From Planctellipticum variicoloris (lineage in GTDB: Bacteria > Planctomycetota > Planctomycetia > Planctomycetales > Planctomycetaceae), in assembly GCF_030622045.1 (NCBI RefSeq), contig NZ_CP130886.1, positions 496,001-560,000 on the forward strand: 64,000 nt of DNA, in the 5' to 3' direction. Shown piece after piece: positions 37,346 to 46,031 of this stretch. A program made the position numbers and the translations under genes. The notes beneath the pieces are model-generated. The model ran no database searches and was not told where the DNA came from. It was given only the letters and a program-made list of their open reading frames with translations. Each line of letters opens with the position of its first letter. Within the stretch, counting starts at the first letter, position 1.

Positions 37346-38137
37346 CTACAAGCCGAGGGCGTCGTTCATCGAGTACAGGCCGGCGGACTTGGTGACGATG
37401 TACTTGGCCGCGGTCAGGGCGCCGACCGCGTAACTGTCGCGCGACTGCCCCCGGACCGTGACTTCCAGGGTTTCTCCCGGCATGCCGAAGACGATCGTGT
37501 GCTCCCCGACATTGTCCCCCACCCGCAGTGCGTGGTAGGCGATTTCGGTTGGCGGCCGCTTCCCCGGTCGGCCGTGCCGCCCGTGAATATGCTCGGTCTG
37601 CCCCATCACCCCGGCGACGATTTCGCCGAATTTCAGGGCCGTGCCGCTGGGGGCGTCTTCCTTGTAGCGGTGATGCCGCTCGATGATCTCAACGTCCACG
37701 CCGTTGGGTTGATCTCGCAGCACGCGCCCCGCCTCCGCGACAAGCTTCATGGCGATGTTGACCGACAGGCTCATGCTGGGGGCCATCAGCACCGGCGCCA
37801 CCTGCGACGCGGTCAGAATCACGTCCTTCTGCTCGGCGCTCAGTCCGGTCGTCGCAACAACCAGCGGGATCCGGCGGGCTTCGCAAATTCCGGCGATCCG
37901 CACTGCTCCGTCGGGGACGGAGAAGTCGATGATCACATCCGGCGCTTCGCCGACGTCACTCGTCACCAGGACACCGATCGGTCCGATCCCGGCCAGCACG
38001 CCCGCGTCCTGACCGAGCCGGGGACTGTTCTCAGCCTCGTACGCAGCCACGACTTTCAGGCCGTGATCCTGAACCGCGAGCGCGACGACTCGCTGCCCCA
38101 TCCGCCCGGCCGCCCCGTTCACACCCACCTTTAACAC
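37346..38137 (-). CDS. dapB: 4-hydroxy-tetrahydrodipicolinate reductase
   Basis: Reduces hydroxy-tetrahydrodipicolinate with NAD(P)H in the diaminopimelate/lysine pathway. Product of 263 residues, GTG start. The dinucleotide loop VNGAAGRMG (6-14) is at the N-terminus. The catalytic block IIERHHRYKEDAPSGTA (151-167) has the conserved histidine pair 155/156 and lysine 159, and ATTGLS (95-100) is the cofactor-binding turn. All key residues are present, so it should be active. No other dap gene is adjacent. Diaminopimelate is needed for peptidoglycan, which planctomycetes are now known to make. Confidence 0.97.
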   Translation of the reverse strand: MLKVGVNGAAGRMGQRVVALAVQDHGLKVVAAYEAENSPRLGQDAGVLAGIGPIGVLVTSDVGEAPDVIIDFSVPDGAVRIAGICEARRIPLVVATTGLSAEQKDVILTASQVAPVLMAPSMSLSVNIAMKLVAEAGRVLRDQPNGVDVEIIERHHRYKEDAPSGTALKFGEIVAGVMGQTEHIHGRHGRPGKRPPTEIAYHALRVGDNVGEHTIVFGMPGETLEVTVRGQSRDSYAVGALTAAKYIVTKSAGLYSMNDALGL

Positions 38138-38318
38138 GGCCGCTCTCCCTCACTCGCCCGATCGTTGATGATTGACAGTCCCGTCAGCGTCCTGATCGTA
38201 CCGCCCTCTGGGAGCAGAGAATAGAGAATCGCCGGCATAGGGCAGACTCGTGCCGGGCGAGCAGCGTCCTGGCGTCTACCGATTGGCCTGCAGGGTAACG
38301 CCGGGCGATCTCGAGCCG

Positions 38319-39422
38319 TCAGTGCCTTGCCGCCGTACCCAGTCGCTCCAGGCTCCGCCGCGCGCTCGCGGCCTGCAGTCGCCGCGCGATGACGCGTCCC
38401 AGCCGCCACGGGGAGACCTTCCAGATTCCCCACAGCCAGCCGGTGGAGAGGAGCGAACCGAGGGTGACTCGGGGCCAGACGCAGACGTAGCGCGGCTCGA
38501 ACCGCGGACGGAACCGGCTCTTGAAGTGGTAGAGCCCGTGCGGATCGAACATGACGTTGAACCGGCTGGACCCGAGCCGCATCGCCTGATGGGCCAGCCA
38601 GTCGCCGGTTTCATCGACGGTTCCACAGCCTCGTCCGGGAGAGAGGCAGAGCGAGACCTGACGGACTCCCTCCTCGCGGAACCGGTCGATCGCGAAGAGC
38701 ATTGTCGAGGGGACGGCTCCCCGGATGGCATCCGGGCGGTGGCGATACAGTTCCAGTCCCCAGCCTTTCCCGTCGGAGTACGGGTTGGCAACGACGACCG
38801 CATCGATCCGACCTGCTCCGGATTCCCGTCGGGCGACAAAGATCCGCCGCCGGCCCGGCCGGTCGAACTCGGGCAATCCTTCGAAAAAACGCATATCGGC
38901 CCACTGAGGTTTCAGCCGCAGGCTTGCGGCGCAAACCTCGGCCAATTCCCGGCGAACCGGCGCGGTCAGCCGGTCGGCGGTCAGCTCTTCGGCGACAACG
39001 TCATGCCGGGCGACATGCCGCCGCTGCCGGCGGAGCCAGGCACAGGCCGAGCCGGCAGGAGTCCAGCCGGGCAAATCGAGGAGAGCTTCTTCCCCCCATT
39101 TAACGACAGTAAAGCCCTGTCGGCGAAAACGATCGACTTCTCCCGGAATCACATTGAAGAAACTAATGGTCTGCCGTCGGGTGTGGACGGTGTCGAGGAA
39201 TTCCGCCAGGAGCTGGTCTCGCTCGCCGACGGGGGCCAGCAGGGAGCCGACTGCCTTGAGGTAAGGGCCGACTCGGGCGTACGCGATGGCGCCACCATGA
39301 CTGCCCCAAAACGTCTGGCGCCAAGGCTCGACGGCCAGGTAGGCGTCGCTGGTCAGTCCGTGCGCATAAGCCATCGCTTCGAGGCGGCCGGGCTCAGCGG
39401 GGGAAGGCGGCGGGATGGTCAC
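38319..39422 (-). CDS. DUF2156 / LPG-synthase C-terminal-domain acyltransferase-like protein
   Basis: Product of 367 residues, GTG start. The pattern WRQTFWGSHGGAIAYARVG, then KWGEEALLDLPGWTPAGSAC with a following RRQRRHVAR, matches the C-terminal catalytic domain of MprF-type phosphatidylglycerol aminoacyltransferases (DUF2156), a double-GNAT fold. The long N-terminal flippase region of MprF is absent, so this is the free-standing soluble form. The late segment (about 325-350) is aromatic and may touch the membrane. Aminoacyl transfer to a lipid is possible but not shown; other free-standing DUF2156 proteins are uncharacterised. It lies 182 bases upstream of dapB on the same strand. Confidence 0.82.
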   Translation of the reverse strand: MTIPPPSPAEPGRLEAMAYAHGLTSDAYLAVEPWRQTFWGSHGGAIAYARVGPYLKAVGSLLAPVGERDQLLAEFLDTVHTRRQTISFFNVIPGEVDRFRRQGFTVVKWGEEALLDLPGWTPAGSACAWLRRQRRHVARHDVVAEELTADRLTAPVRRELAEVCAASLRLKPQWADMRFFEGLPEFDRPGRRRIFVARRESGAGRIDAVVVANPYSDGKGWGLELYRHRPDAIRGAVPSTMLFAIDRFREEGVRQVSLCLSPGRGCGTVDETGDWLAHQAMRLGSSRFNVMFDPHGLYHFKSRFRPRFEPRYVCVWPRVTLGSLLSTGWLWGIWKVSPWRLGRVIARRLQAASARRSLERLGTAARH

Positions 39423-39511
39423 GCCGACATTTTAATCCTGAGCGGAGATCGGGACAGAGGTTTCAGCCTCGACGTTTCGGAGAGTTTAGAAAAGAACGCA
39501 GGGAGCGCGGC

Positions 39512-42289
39512 CTACGGGCCGGCCAGTTCCGTTGTGCCGCGGATCGTCAGCCGGATCGGGGGAGTGACCTGATTGCCCTGGGTCTGGGCGACGGCGTGGA
39601 TCAGCCGTTCGGTGGCGGGAACCCAGGGTCGGGCCGTGAGGAAAATCTGCCGTTCGGTCTCTTTCGCCCGGACGAGCACCCCCGACAGGCCGATGTTATC
39701 GACGATGACGCCGTGGGGAAGGTTATCGACGTCGAATTTCACGTCGCCGTCGAACCCGTGCCGTTCGACGCGGATCAGGGCCGTGATCGTCGTTCCCGGC
39801 GCGATGACCAGCCCGCCGTCCGGCGTCTGATACCGCGAGTCGTCCGGTTGCAGGAAGACGCGGATCGTCGCCGGTTTCTCCAGCTTGATTTCGCCGAGGT
39901 TGCCGAGCGGCTTGCGGACCGTCTGGCCGCGAACGACCGCGGTGGCGGTGACTTCGACGCGAGACCATTCCTGCTCGCTGGGCTGCATGGCCCAGCCGTC
40001 CGCGTGGAGGGCGCTGCGGGTTTCCAGATGCCCGGCGGGGATCAGGACCGGAGTCTCGGCAGTGAAGCCGGCGGGAAGCCCCGTGATTTCGAGCTGGATG
40101 TCGCCATCGAAGCCGTCGATCCGGTCGACGCTGAACGAGAGCCGCTGGCCGCTCCCGGCGGGGATCTTCGGGTTCTTCGTGCCGATCGAAACGTTGAAGT
40201 CGGGTTTCGGCGGTCGAACGGTCAGGGCATAGGTGAAGCCGTCGCCGCCGAAGCCGCGGCTGTCGGTCACGCGGACCAGGTAGGCGCCGTCCTGCGGGGC
40301 GGTGAAGGTCAGGCGGGAGTCGCTGCCGAGCTCGCGTTCGTCGTCGTCGTCATTGGCGAAGTAGAGCGGAAAGACCGGCAGGCCGTTGTCGACGATGCCC
40401 GAGCCGGGGGGATAGGCCTCGACGATGTAGGCGGGTTCGTCCTTGGCGTGCGCCACCGCGGTCGTATCAAAGTAACAGCGTCGCTTGCCGCCGTTGAGGT
40501 AGAGCTGGTAACCGGAGTCTGGCCCCTGGGGGGCGCGAAACGTCTTGCCGACTTCGCCGTTCATATAGAGGAACTGGTTCAGGTCCATTTCTTCCCAGAA
40601 TTCCAGGCGGACGTCGGCCTGGCTGGAGTCGATCGGACGGAAGTTGATCCACGAATCGCGGACCGCCTGCAGCAGCGCCCGCAGGACCGGGGCGCCGTCG
40701 GCGTGGAGGATCTCGATCCGCGTGTCGGCGTTCGATTTGTTGCGGGCGGCGTTGGTTTCGACGATCCAGGACTCGCCGGCTTTGACGTCGATCCGGTAGA
40801 GATCGGGGTCGCCTGCGGCGGTCGCGGCGAATGTGCCATTCACTGTCGCCGGCAGTTCCAGCAACTGGGTTTGGGTGGGGGTGTCGTTCGGTTCCTGTTC
40901 GGCGACTTCCTGCAGGGGACGGTCGCTGGCGGGGATCAAGGCGATGGAGCCCTCGGTCAGGCGTTTGAGGCTGGATTTCGAGTCGGCCCAGCGGGGATCG
41001 ACCGAGACGATTTCCAGTTCGCCGTTCATCCGGCCGATGTAGAGCCGGTGGTTGTCGGGGGAGAAGCAGAGGGCGGCGGCCCAGTCGGACTGGCGGTCGA
41101 GGACTGCGACCTGCGTAAACGAGGCGGTTTCCCAGAGCTTGATCCGGCGGTCTTCGGAAGACGACGCAAGCAGTTTGCCGTCGGGGGAGAACGCGATGCG
41201 GAGGATGGGGCCTTCGTGAGCGAAGCGGGCGTAGCGGAGCGGGTTGGTTCCTTCCTTACCTCCCTGAGTGATCTCCCAGACGCGGATGCGGTTGTCGGCG
41301 CCGCCGGCGACGATCAGCCGGCCGTCGGGGCTGGCGGCGACGGTGGCCTGCTCCTTGGCGGGCTGCGAAAAGGTGTCGAGCCGTTCGCCCGAAGCGACGT
41401 CCCAGAGTTTGACCGTGCGGTCCCCGCTGGCACTGGCCAGCAGCTTGCCGGCGGGATGAAAGGCCAGGCTGTAGACGGCGTCATTGTGTCCGGCGAGGGT
41501 CTTTTGCTCCTGCCCCGTGGCGACGTCCCAGAGCAGGATCTGCTTGTCGTAACCGGAGGTCGCGAGCAGCGACCCATCGGGACTGAGCTGGGCCGAGTAG
41601 AGGGCGTCGCGGTGGCCGCGGAAGATCTTTGCGCGGGACCAGTCGGCCGTCTTCCAGAGGGTGGCTTCGCCGGCGAGAGCCACTTCGCCCGCGGCGACGA
41701 TGAGCCATTCGCTGTCGGCGGAGAAGCCGACCTCGTTGATGGCCCCGGTGTGGCCGGTCAGCGTCACGACTGGCTTCTTCTCGCTGACGCTGAGGATTTC
41801 GATGGCGTTCGGCCGGGCGACGGCGACCCAGCGACCGTTGGGCGCATGGGCGAGCGACGTGACCGGTTCGCGGACCGGCGCGGTCGGTCGGACGGTCGGA
41901 GTGACGAGACCTTCGATCTTGCCGACGGGGGCCTTCGCGCCGGCGTCGATCCAGGCGCGAATGATCGCCAGTTCCGCTGGCCTGGGGGCCGGCTGGTCCT
42001 CGGGGGGCATTTTAGGTTCGAGGCTGCCGGCGAGCATTTTCCACAGCCGGCTGTCGCCGCTCCTGCCGGGGACCAGAGTGGCGCCGTTGTCGCCCCCCTT
42101 GAGGGTGGCGGCGAAGTTGGCCAGAACCAGACCCCCTTCGGCGTCTTTGTCGTTGTGGCAGCCGTTGCAGTATTTGCGGAAGACCGGGAGGACATCGGTG
42201 TTGAAGTCGGGCGGATCGGCGGCGATCGCCGGTCCCGCGGCAGTCAGGAGCAGCACCGTCCAGCAGCAGATTTGCGAGGCACGAGACAT
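39512..42289 (-). CDS. Secreted c-type cytochrome / WD40-repeat protein
   Basis: Product of 925 residues with a signal peptide (MSRASQICCWTVLLLTAAGP). Residues 30-115 are a planctomycete cytochrome c domain: heme motif CNGCH (41-45) and a distal EPKMPPEDQP that supplies the methionine ligand. WD40 repeats follow from about 145 to 440 (GHTGAINEVGFSADSEWLIV, GHRDALYSAQLSPDGSLLAT). The remaining half has two pre-peptidase-C-like/beta-sandwich domains (NDTPTQTQLLELPATVNGTF). It diverges from the LamG/DUF1549/DUF1553 gene. Such pairs are typical of planctomycetes and probably act in the periplasm on complex carbohydrate or redox processes; the exact role is not known. Confidence 0.94.
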   Translation of the reverse strand: MSRASQICCWTVLLLTAAGPAIAADPPDFNTDVLPVFRKYCNGCHNDKDAEGGLVLANFAATLKGGDNGATLVPGRSGDSRLWKMLAGSLEPKMPPEDQPAPRPAELAIIRAWIDAGAKAPVGKIEGLVTPTVRPTAPVREPVTSLAHAPNGRWVAVARPNAIEILSVSEKKPVVTLTGHTGAINEVGFSADSEWLIVAAGEVALAGEATLWKTADWSRAKIFRGHRDALYSAQLSPDGSLLATSGYDKQILLWDVATGQEQKTLAGHNDAVYSLAFHPAGKLLASASGDRTVKLWDVASGERLDTFSQPAKEQATVAASPDGRLIVAGGADNRIRVWEITQGGKEGTNPLRYARFAHEGPILRIAFSPDGKLLASSSEDRRIKLWETASFTQVAVLDRQSDWAAALCFSPDNHRLYIGRMNGELEIVSVDPRWADSKSSLKRLTEGSIALIPASDRPLQEVAEQEPNDTPTQTQLLELPATVNGTFAATAAGDPDLYRIDVKAGESWIVETNAARNKSNADTRIEILHADGAPVLRALLQAVRDSWINFRPIDSSQADVRLEFWEEMDLNQFLYMNGEVGKTFRAPQGPDSGYQLYLNGGKRRCYFDTTAVAHAKDEPAYIVEAYPPGSGIVDNGLPVFPLYFANDDDDERELGSDSRLTFTAPQDGAYLVRVTDSRGFGGDGFTYALTVRPPKPDFNVSIGTKNPKIPAGSGQRLSFSVDRIDGFDGDIQLEITGLPAGFTAETPVLIPAGHLETRSALHADGWAMQPSEQEWSRVEVTATAVVRGQTVRKPLGNLGEIKLEKPATIRVFLQPDDSRYQTPDGGLVIAPGTTITALIRVERHGFDGDVKFDVDNLPHGVIVDNIGLSGVLVRAKETERQIFLTARPWVPATERLIHAVAQTQGNQVTPPIRLTIRGTTELAGP

Positions 42290-42375
42290 CGGTGGGGTCT
42301 CTCGGTGAGGGAGGCGGGCGGACGGGATTCAGGATACCAGCGCAGGGGACGGAGAGCACTCGGAAGTTGAGGGCA

Positions 42376-42417
42376 TTGCAGAATGAAAAGTGCAAAATGC
42401 CAGTCGCAAAATGACGA
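42376..42417. repeat. Heptad-phased A-rich intergenic repeat
   Basis: GCARAATG occurs at 42378, 42392 and 42406, exactly 14 bases apart, so the stretch reads as alternating 7-base words (TTGCAGA, ATGAAAA, then GTGCAAA, ATGCCAG, then TCGCAAA, ATGACGA). It is less GC-rich than its surroundings. It lies in the 244-base divergent spacer between the cytochrome/WD40 gene and the DUF1549/DUF1553 gene, where their promoters should be. Confidence 0.7.
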
Positions 42418-42533
42418 AGGAGTTGTGCGGTGCGGACCTGAACGGAATTCTGTGGTGCTGGCTTCAGCCGGTTGAGATGGGTTACACTACACGGTCCAAC
42501 CATCCTCCCCGGCGATTCCGGAGACCTGCCCTC

Positions 42534-45500
42534 ATGTTGCGCTGCCTGGCTCTGATCGGTCTGCTGCTGATTCCCGCCGCCGTCGGCTCTGCCGCTGATG
42601 CTCCTTATGATGAAATTGTCGCCGCCGATCAGCCGTTGCTGTGGTGGCGGTTTGAGGGCGATGCCAAAGCCCGGCTGAACGCCGATTCCCGTTCTGCAGC
42701 CGATCTCGGTCCGCTGGCGCCGGTTGGAGCCGTGAAGTGGGGGCAACCGGGGCCGCAGCCGGAGCGCTATCCTCGATTTAAAGCGGACAACTCGGCGGTT
42801 GTCCTGGGTGGCGGTGGAGCGTACCTGAAGCTCAAAGATCCGGGCGAGAACAGCCCGCTCGACTTCGGCCCCGGAGACTCGCTGACGCTCGAAGCGTGGA
42901 TTTCGCCGTCCAAGCTCGGAGCCGGTCAGCAGGTTTACATTCTCGGCAAAGGTCGGACAAAAAATCCGGGCGTTGCGAATGACAATCAGAACTATGGGCT
43001 GCGAGTGACTGAGACGCGCGGCGAGGCCTGTCTGAGCTTTCTGTTTCGCGAGGCGGGCAATCGACCGGGGAAGACCGAGGACTGGCATCGCTGGAACTCG
43101 AAGACCGGCTGCAGCACCGACGGGAGCTGGCACCATGTGGCGGTGAGCTACACCTTCGGCAAGCCGGAGAGCATTCGCGGCTACATCGACGGCAAACCGG
43201 TCCAGGGGACATGGGACTACGGTGGCGCGACGACGGCCGGCCCCGCGGTCGACGACGATGAGCTGTGGATTGGCTCCTCAATGGGTGGGTCAGCCGGGAG
43301 CACGTTTCAGGGTGGAATCGACGAAGTCGCGATTTATCGAAGCGCTGTCCCGGCGGAGCGAATGGCTCTGCGGTTTGAAGAACATCGTCCGCCGGCCTAT
43401 GCGACGCCGCTGGAATCGGTGCCGCAGCAGGGCGTGCTGGTCGAGGTGATGGGACCGGTTCCGGACAAGGGGAACTGGGATTTCAGTACTCCAGCTCCGG
43501 TCGAGAACTATATCCAGCCGGACTGGTCGCTGACGGGAATTCGCAACGCATACAATGCCCACGGCATCCGGATCGATCGCAGCAATCCAACATTCGTCCG
43601 GTTGACCGGCTGGCTGACGCTGGCCGAGAGAAAGTCCCGGCTGATGGTCCGCTCGCGCGGGGCGTCGAAAGTCTATTTCAACGGCGAGTTGCAGGCGGAC
43701 ATCCCTTTTACTCCGTTGAAAGGGGACGGGCACAACCCGGTTCCCGAACTGGGAAGTAAGATCTCGCAGTCGATCCGCATTCCCCAGCCCGGCGATCGCG
43801 AGCAGGATTTCGAGTTCACATCCGATGGCAAACCGGTCCTCGTCACCTGGGAAATGCAGCTTGGCGGCAAGGAGCGTCGGCCCGAAGCGGGCGAGTCGCT
43901 GATCGCCATCGAGCGTGACCGCATGTTCTACCTGGCGGGGACCGCAGCGCCGGCGCCGCTGACCGACGAGGCCTGGCTGGCACACGCTCAGCAGTTCGAG
44001 ACCTGGCTCGCCGAACAGAATCGCCTCCGCCGGCTGGAGACGGGCCGGGAGTACGCGAAGTTCTGGGAACAGCGGCATGACCTGGCGCGGGAGTCTCTCA
44101 AGGACTGGCCGGCCCCGGAACTGCCTGTGGTTTCGGGTCAGCCCGCCGACGCAAATCCGATCGACCGGTTCATCGGAGCGAGGTTGGAGAAGGAAGAGGT
44201 GGCTGCGCTGCCGCTGACGGACGACGCGTCGTTTTTGCGGCGTACCTGCCTGGATGTCTGGGGCCGGATTCCACCCGCGGAACTGCTCGCGGAAGTCAAA
44301 TTGGGCGGACAACCGCTCGACCGAGCCAGGCTAATCGATCGGCTGCTGGCCAGTCCCGAGTGGGCTGACCATTGGGTGGCCTACTGGCAGGACGTGCTCG
44401 CCGAGAACCCGAACATCGTCAACCCCACGCTCAACAACACCGGGCCGTTCCGCTGGTGGCTGCACGAGTCGTTCGTCGACAACAAGCCGTTCGACCGGTT
44501 CGCCACAGAGCTGGTGCTGATGGAGGGGAGTGACCGCTACGGCGGCGTCGGCGGTTTTGCGACCGCTTCGCAGAACGACGCCCCGATGGCCGCCAAGGCC
44601 CACATCATCTCGCAGTCCTTTCTGGCGCTGGAAATGAAGTGCGCCCGCTGCCACGACGCGCCCTATCACGACTTCAAACAGTCCGACCTGTTTCAGTTGG
44701 CCGCCCTGCTGAAACGGGGGCCGGAGGCGGTGCCGAAGACCAGCACTGTGCCCACGGGGAACGCCGGCCTGGCCGCCGGTCGCGTGAAGGTGACGCTCAA
44801 ACCCGGCGAGTCGGTGGAGCCCGAGTGGCCGTTCGCCGACAAGATTTCGGGCGAACTGGCGGCGGGGCTGATGCAGAAGCCGGACGACAGCCGCGAGCAG
44901 TTTGCCGTGTGGGTCACCAACCCCGGCAATCGCCGGTTTCCGCAGGTGATCGCAAACCGGATGTGGCAGCGCTATCTCGGCCGGGGACTCGTCGAACCCG
45001 TCGACGACTGGGAAAACTCCGAACCGTCTCATCCCGAGCTGCTCGACTTTCTGGCTCGCGAACTGGTCGCCTCCGGCTACGACCTCAAGCATCTGTCCCG
45101 GCTGATCCTGACGTCGCAAACCTATCAGCGGCAGTCGGATCTGACGCTGGAAGAGAAGCCCGAACGGGCCGAGCTGTTTGCCGGTCCGAAACCCCGCCGG
45201 CTGTCTGCCGAGCAGGTGGTTGACTCCCTCTTTACCGCGGCGGCTAAGCCCTTCAATACGGAAGAGCTGAGCATCGACGTTGACGGCACCCGGAGCTACA
45301 AGTCGTCAATCAGCCTGGGATTCCCGACCCGCGCCTGGCAGTTTACTTCGATGAGCAACGAGCGCGACCGGCCGAGTCTGTCGCTTCCGGCGGCTCAGGC
45401 GTTCGTGAACGTGCTGGAGACCTTCGGCTGGCGGTCGTCGCGTCCGGATCCGATTTCGGTCCGTCCCGAGGAAACCTCGGTGCTCCAGCCGGCGATTCTG

Positions 45501-45917
45501 GCGAACGGACTGGCAGGCCGGCGGGCGTCACAGCTCTCCGATGACAGCGTTTTCACCGAACTGGCCCTGCAGACCGCGACTCCCGACGCCTACGTCGACG
45601 CTCTGTATCTGCACGTTCTGACCCGCAGGCCGACGGACGGCGAGAGGAGCGTCATGGTCGATCTCTTGAAGGACGGTTTTGACGAGCGGATCGTGCCGGG
45701 AAATCCTCAGGTCCGGAAACCGGGTCCGCCGCGAACGACCGGCGTTTCCTGGTCGAATCACCTGCTGCCGGAAGCGACCGAGCGCAAGCTGGCTCTGGCG
45801 CGGGAACTGGAAGCAGGAGATCCGCCGACGGCCCGACTGACGGCGGACTGGCGTCAGCGGGCCGAAGACTGCGTCTGGGCGCTGTTGAATTCGCCAGAAT
45901 TTCTGGTGATTCCTTAG
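42534..45917 (+). CDS. Secreted LamG / DUF1549 / DUF1553 protein (planctomycete-specific)
   Basis: Product of 1127 residues from the ATG at 42534, chosen because a signal peptide (MLRCLALIGLLLIPAAVGSA) follows; the frame is open upstream without homology. A LamG/concanavalin-type jelly roll covers about 30-290 (YLKLKDPGENSPLDFGPGDS, ISPSKLGAGQQVYILGKGR). DUF1549 spans about 540-760 with the CARCHDAPYHDF heme-type motif (CxxCH), and DUF1553 about 800-1120 (NPGNRRFPQVIANRMWQRYL). The usual N-terminal cytochrome of such proteins is replaced by LamG; the cytochrome is on the divergent neighbour. The customary DUF1501 partner gene is absent downstream. Function is uncharacterised; polysaccharide-linked periplasmic redox work is a common guess. 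Confidence 0.95.
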   Translation: MLRCLALIGLLLIPAAVGSAADAPYDEIVAADQPLLWWRFEGDAKARLNADSRSAADLGPLAPVGAVKWGQPGPQPERYPRFKADNSAVVLGGGGAYLKLKDPGENSPLDFGPGDSLTLEAWISPSKLGAGQQVYILGKGRTKNPGVANDNQNYGLRVTETRGEACLSFLFREAGNRPGKTEDWHRWNSKTGCSTDGSWHHVAVSYTFGKPESIRGYIDGKPVQGTWDYGGATTAGPAVDDDELWIGSSMGGSAGSTFQGGIDEVAIYRSAVPAERMALRFEEHRPPAYATPLESVPQQGVLVEVMGPVPDKGNWDFSTPAPVENYIQPDWSLTGIRNAYNAHGIRIDRSNPTFVRLTGWLTLAERKSRLMVRSRGASKVYFNGELQADIPFTPLKGDGHNPVPELGSKISQSIRIPQPGDREQDFEFTSDGKPVLVTWEMQLGGKERRPEAGESLIAIERDRMFYLAGTAAPAPLTDEAWLAHAQQFETWLAEQNRLRRLETGREYAKFWEQRHDLARESLKDWPAPELPVVSGQPADANPIDRFIGARLEKEEVAALPLTDDASFLRRTCLDVWGRIPPAELLAEVKLGGQPLDRARLIDRLLASPEWADHWVAYWQDVLAENPNIVNPTLNNTGPFRWWLHESFVDNKPFDRFATELVLMEGSDRYGGVGGFATASQNDAPMAAKAHIISQSFLALEMKCARCHDAPYHDFKQSDLFQLAALLKRGPEAVPKTSTVPTGNAGLAAGRVKVTLKPGESVEPEWPFADKISGELAAGLMQKPDDSREQFAVWVTNPGNRRFPQVIANRMWQRYLGRGLVEPVDDWENSEPSHPELLDFLARELVASGYDLKHLSRLILTSQTYQRQSDLTLEEKPERAELFAGPKPRRLSAEQVVDSLFTAAAKPFNTEELSIDVDGTRSYKSSISLGFPTRAWQFTSMSNERDRPSLSLPAAQAFVNVLETFGWRSSRPDPISVRPEETSVLQPAILANGLAGRRASQLSDDSVFTELALQTATPDAYVDALYLHVLTRRPTDGERSVMVDLLKDGFDERIVPGNPQVRKPGPPRTTGVSWSNHLLPEATERKLALARELEAGDPPTARLTADWRQRAEDCVWALLNSPEFLVIP

Positions 45918-45929
45918 GAAATGAGAATG

Positions 45930-45964
45930 GAGCGCCACGGGCGGCTCGCCCGCCCGTGGCGCTC
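45930..45964. terminator. Strong GC-rich hairpin after the DUF1549/DUF1553 gene
   Basis: Arms GAGCGCCACGGGCGG-type (45930-45944) and CGCCCGTGGCGCTC-type (45950-45964) pair over 15 bases around a 5-base loop, 12 bases past the stop at 45917. No T run follows, so it may be a non-classical terminator or an mRNA-end stabiliser rather than an intrinsic terminator. The next gene starts at 46032. Confidence 0.55.
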
Positions 45965-46031
45965 TCGGAACTTCCTGAATCAAGAGATCCTCCCTGTTGA
46001 TTGCCATCGCCCCTTGCGAGAGGACTTTGCC

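Noticed and set aside
39596-42370. A 924-codon open frame on the plus strand, antisense to the cytochrome/WD40 gene
   Set aside because: Its product has no recognisable domain and is rich in Arg/Gly/Val/Asp as expected from reading a GC-rich gene backwards; the opposite strand encodes a full cytochrome and WD40 protein.
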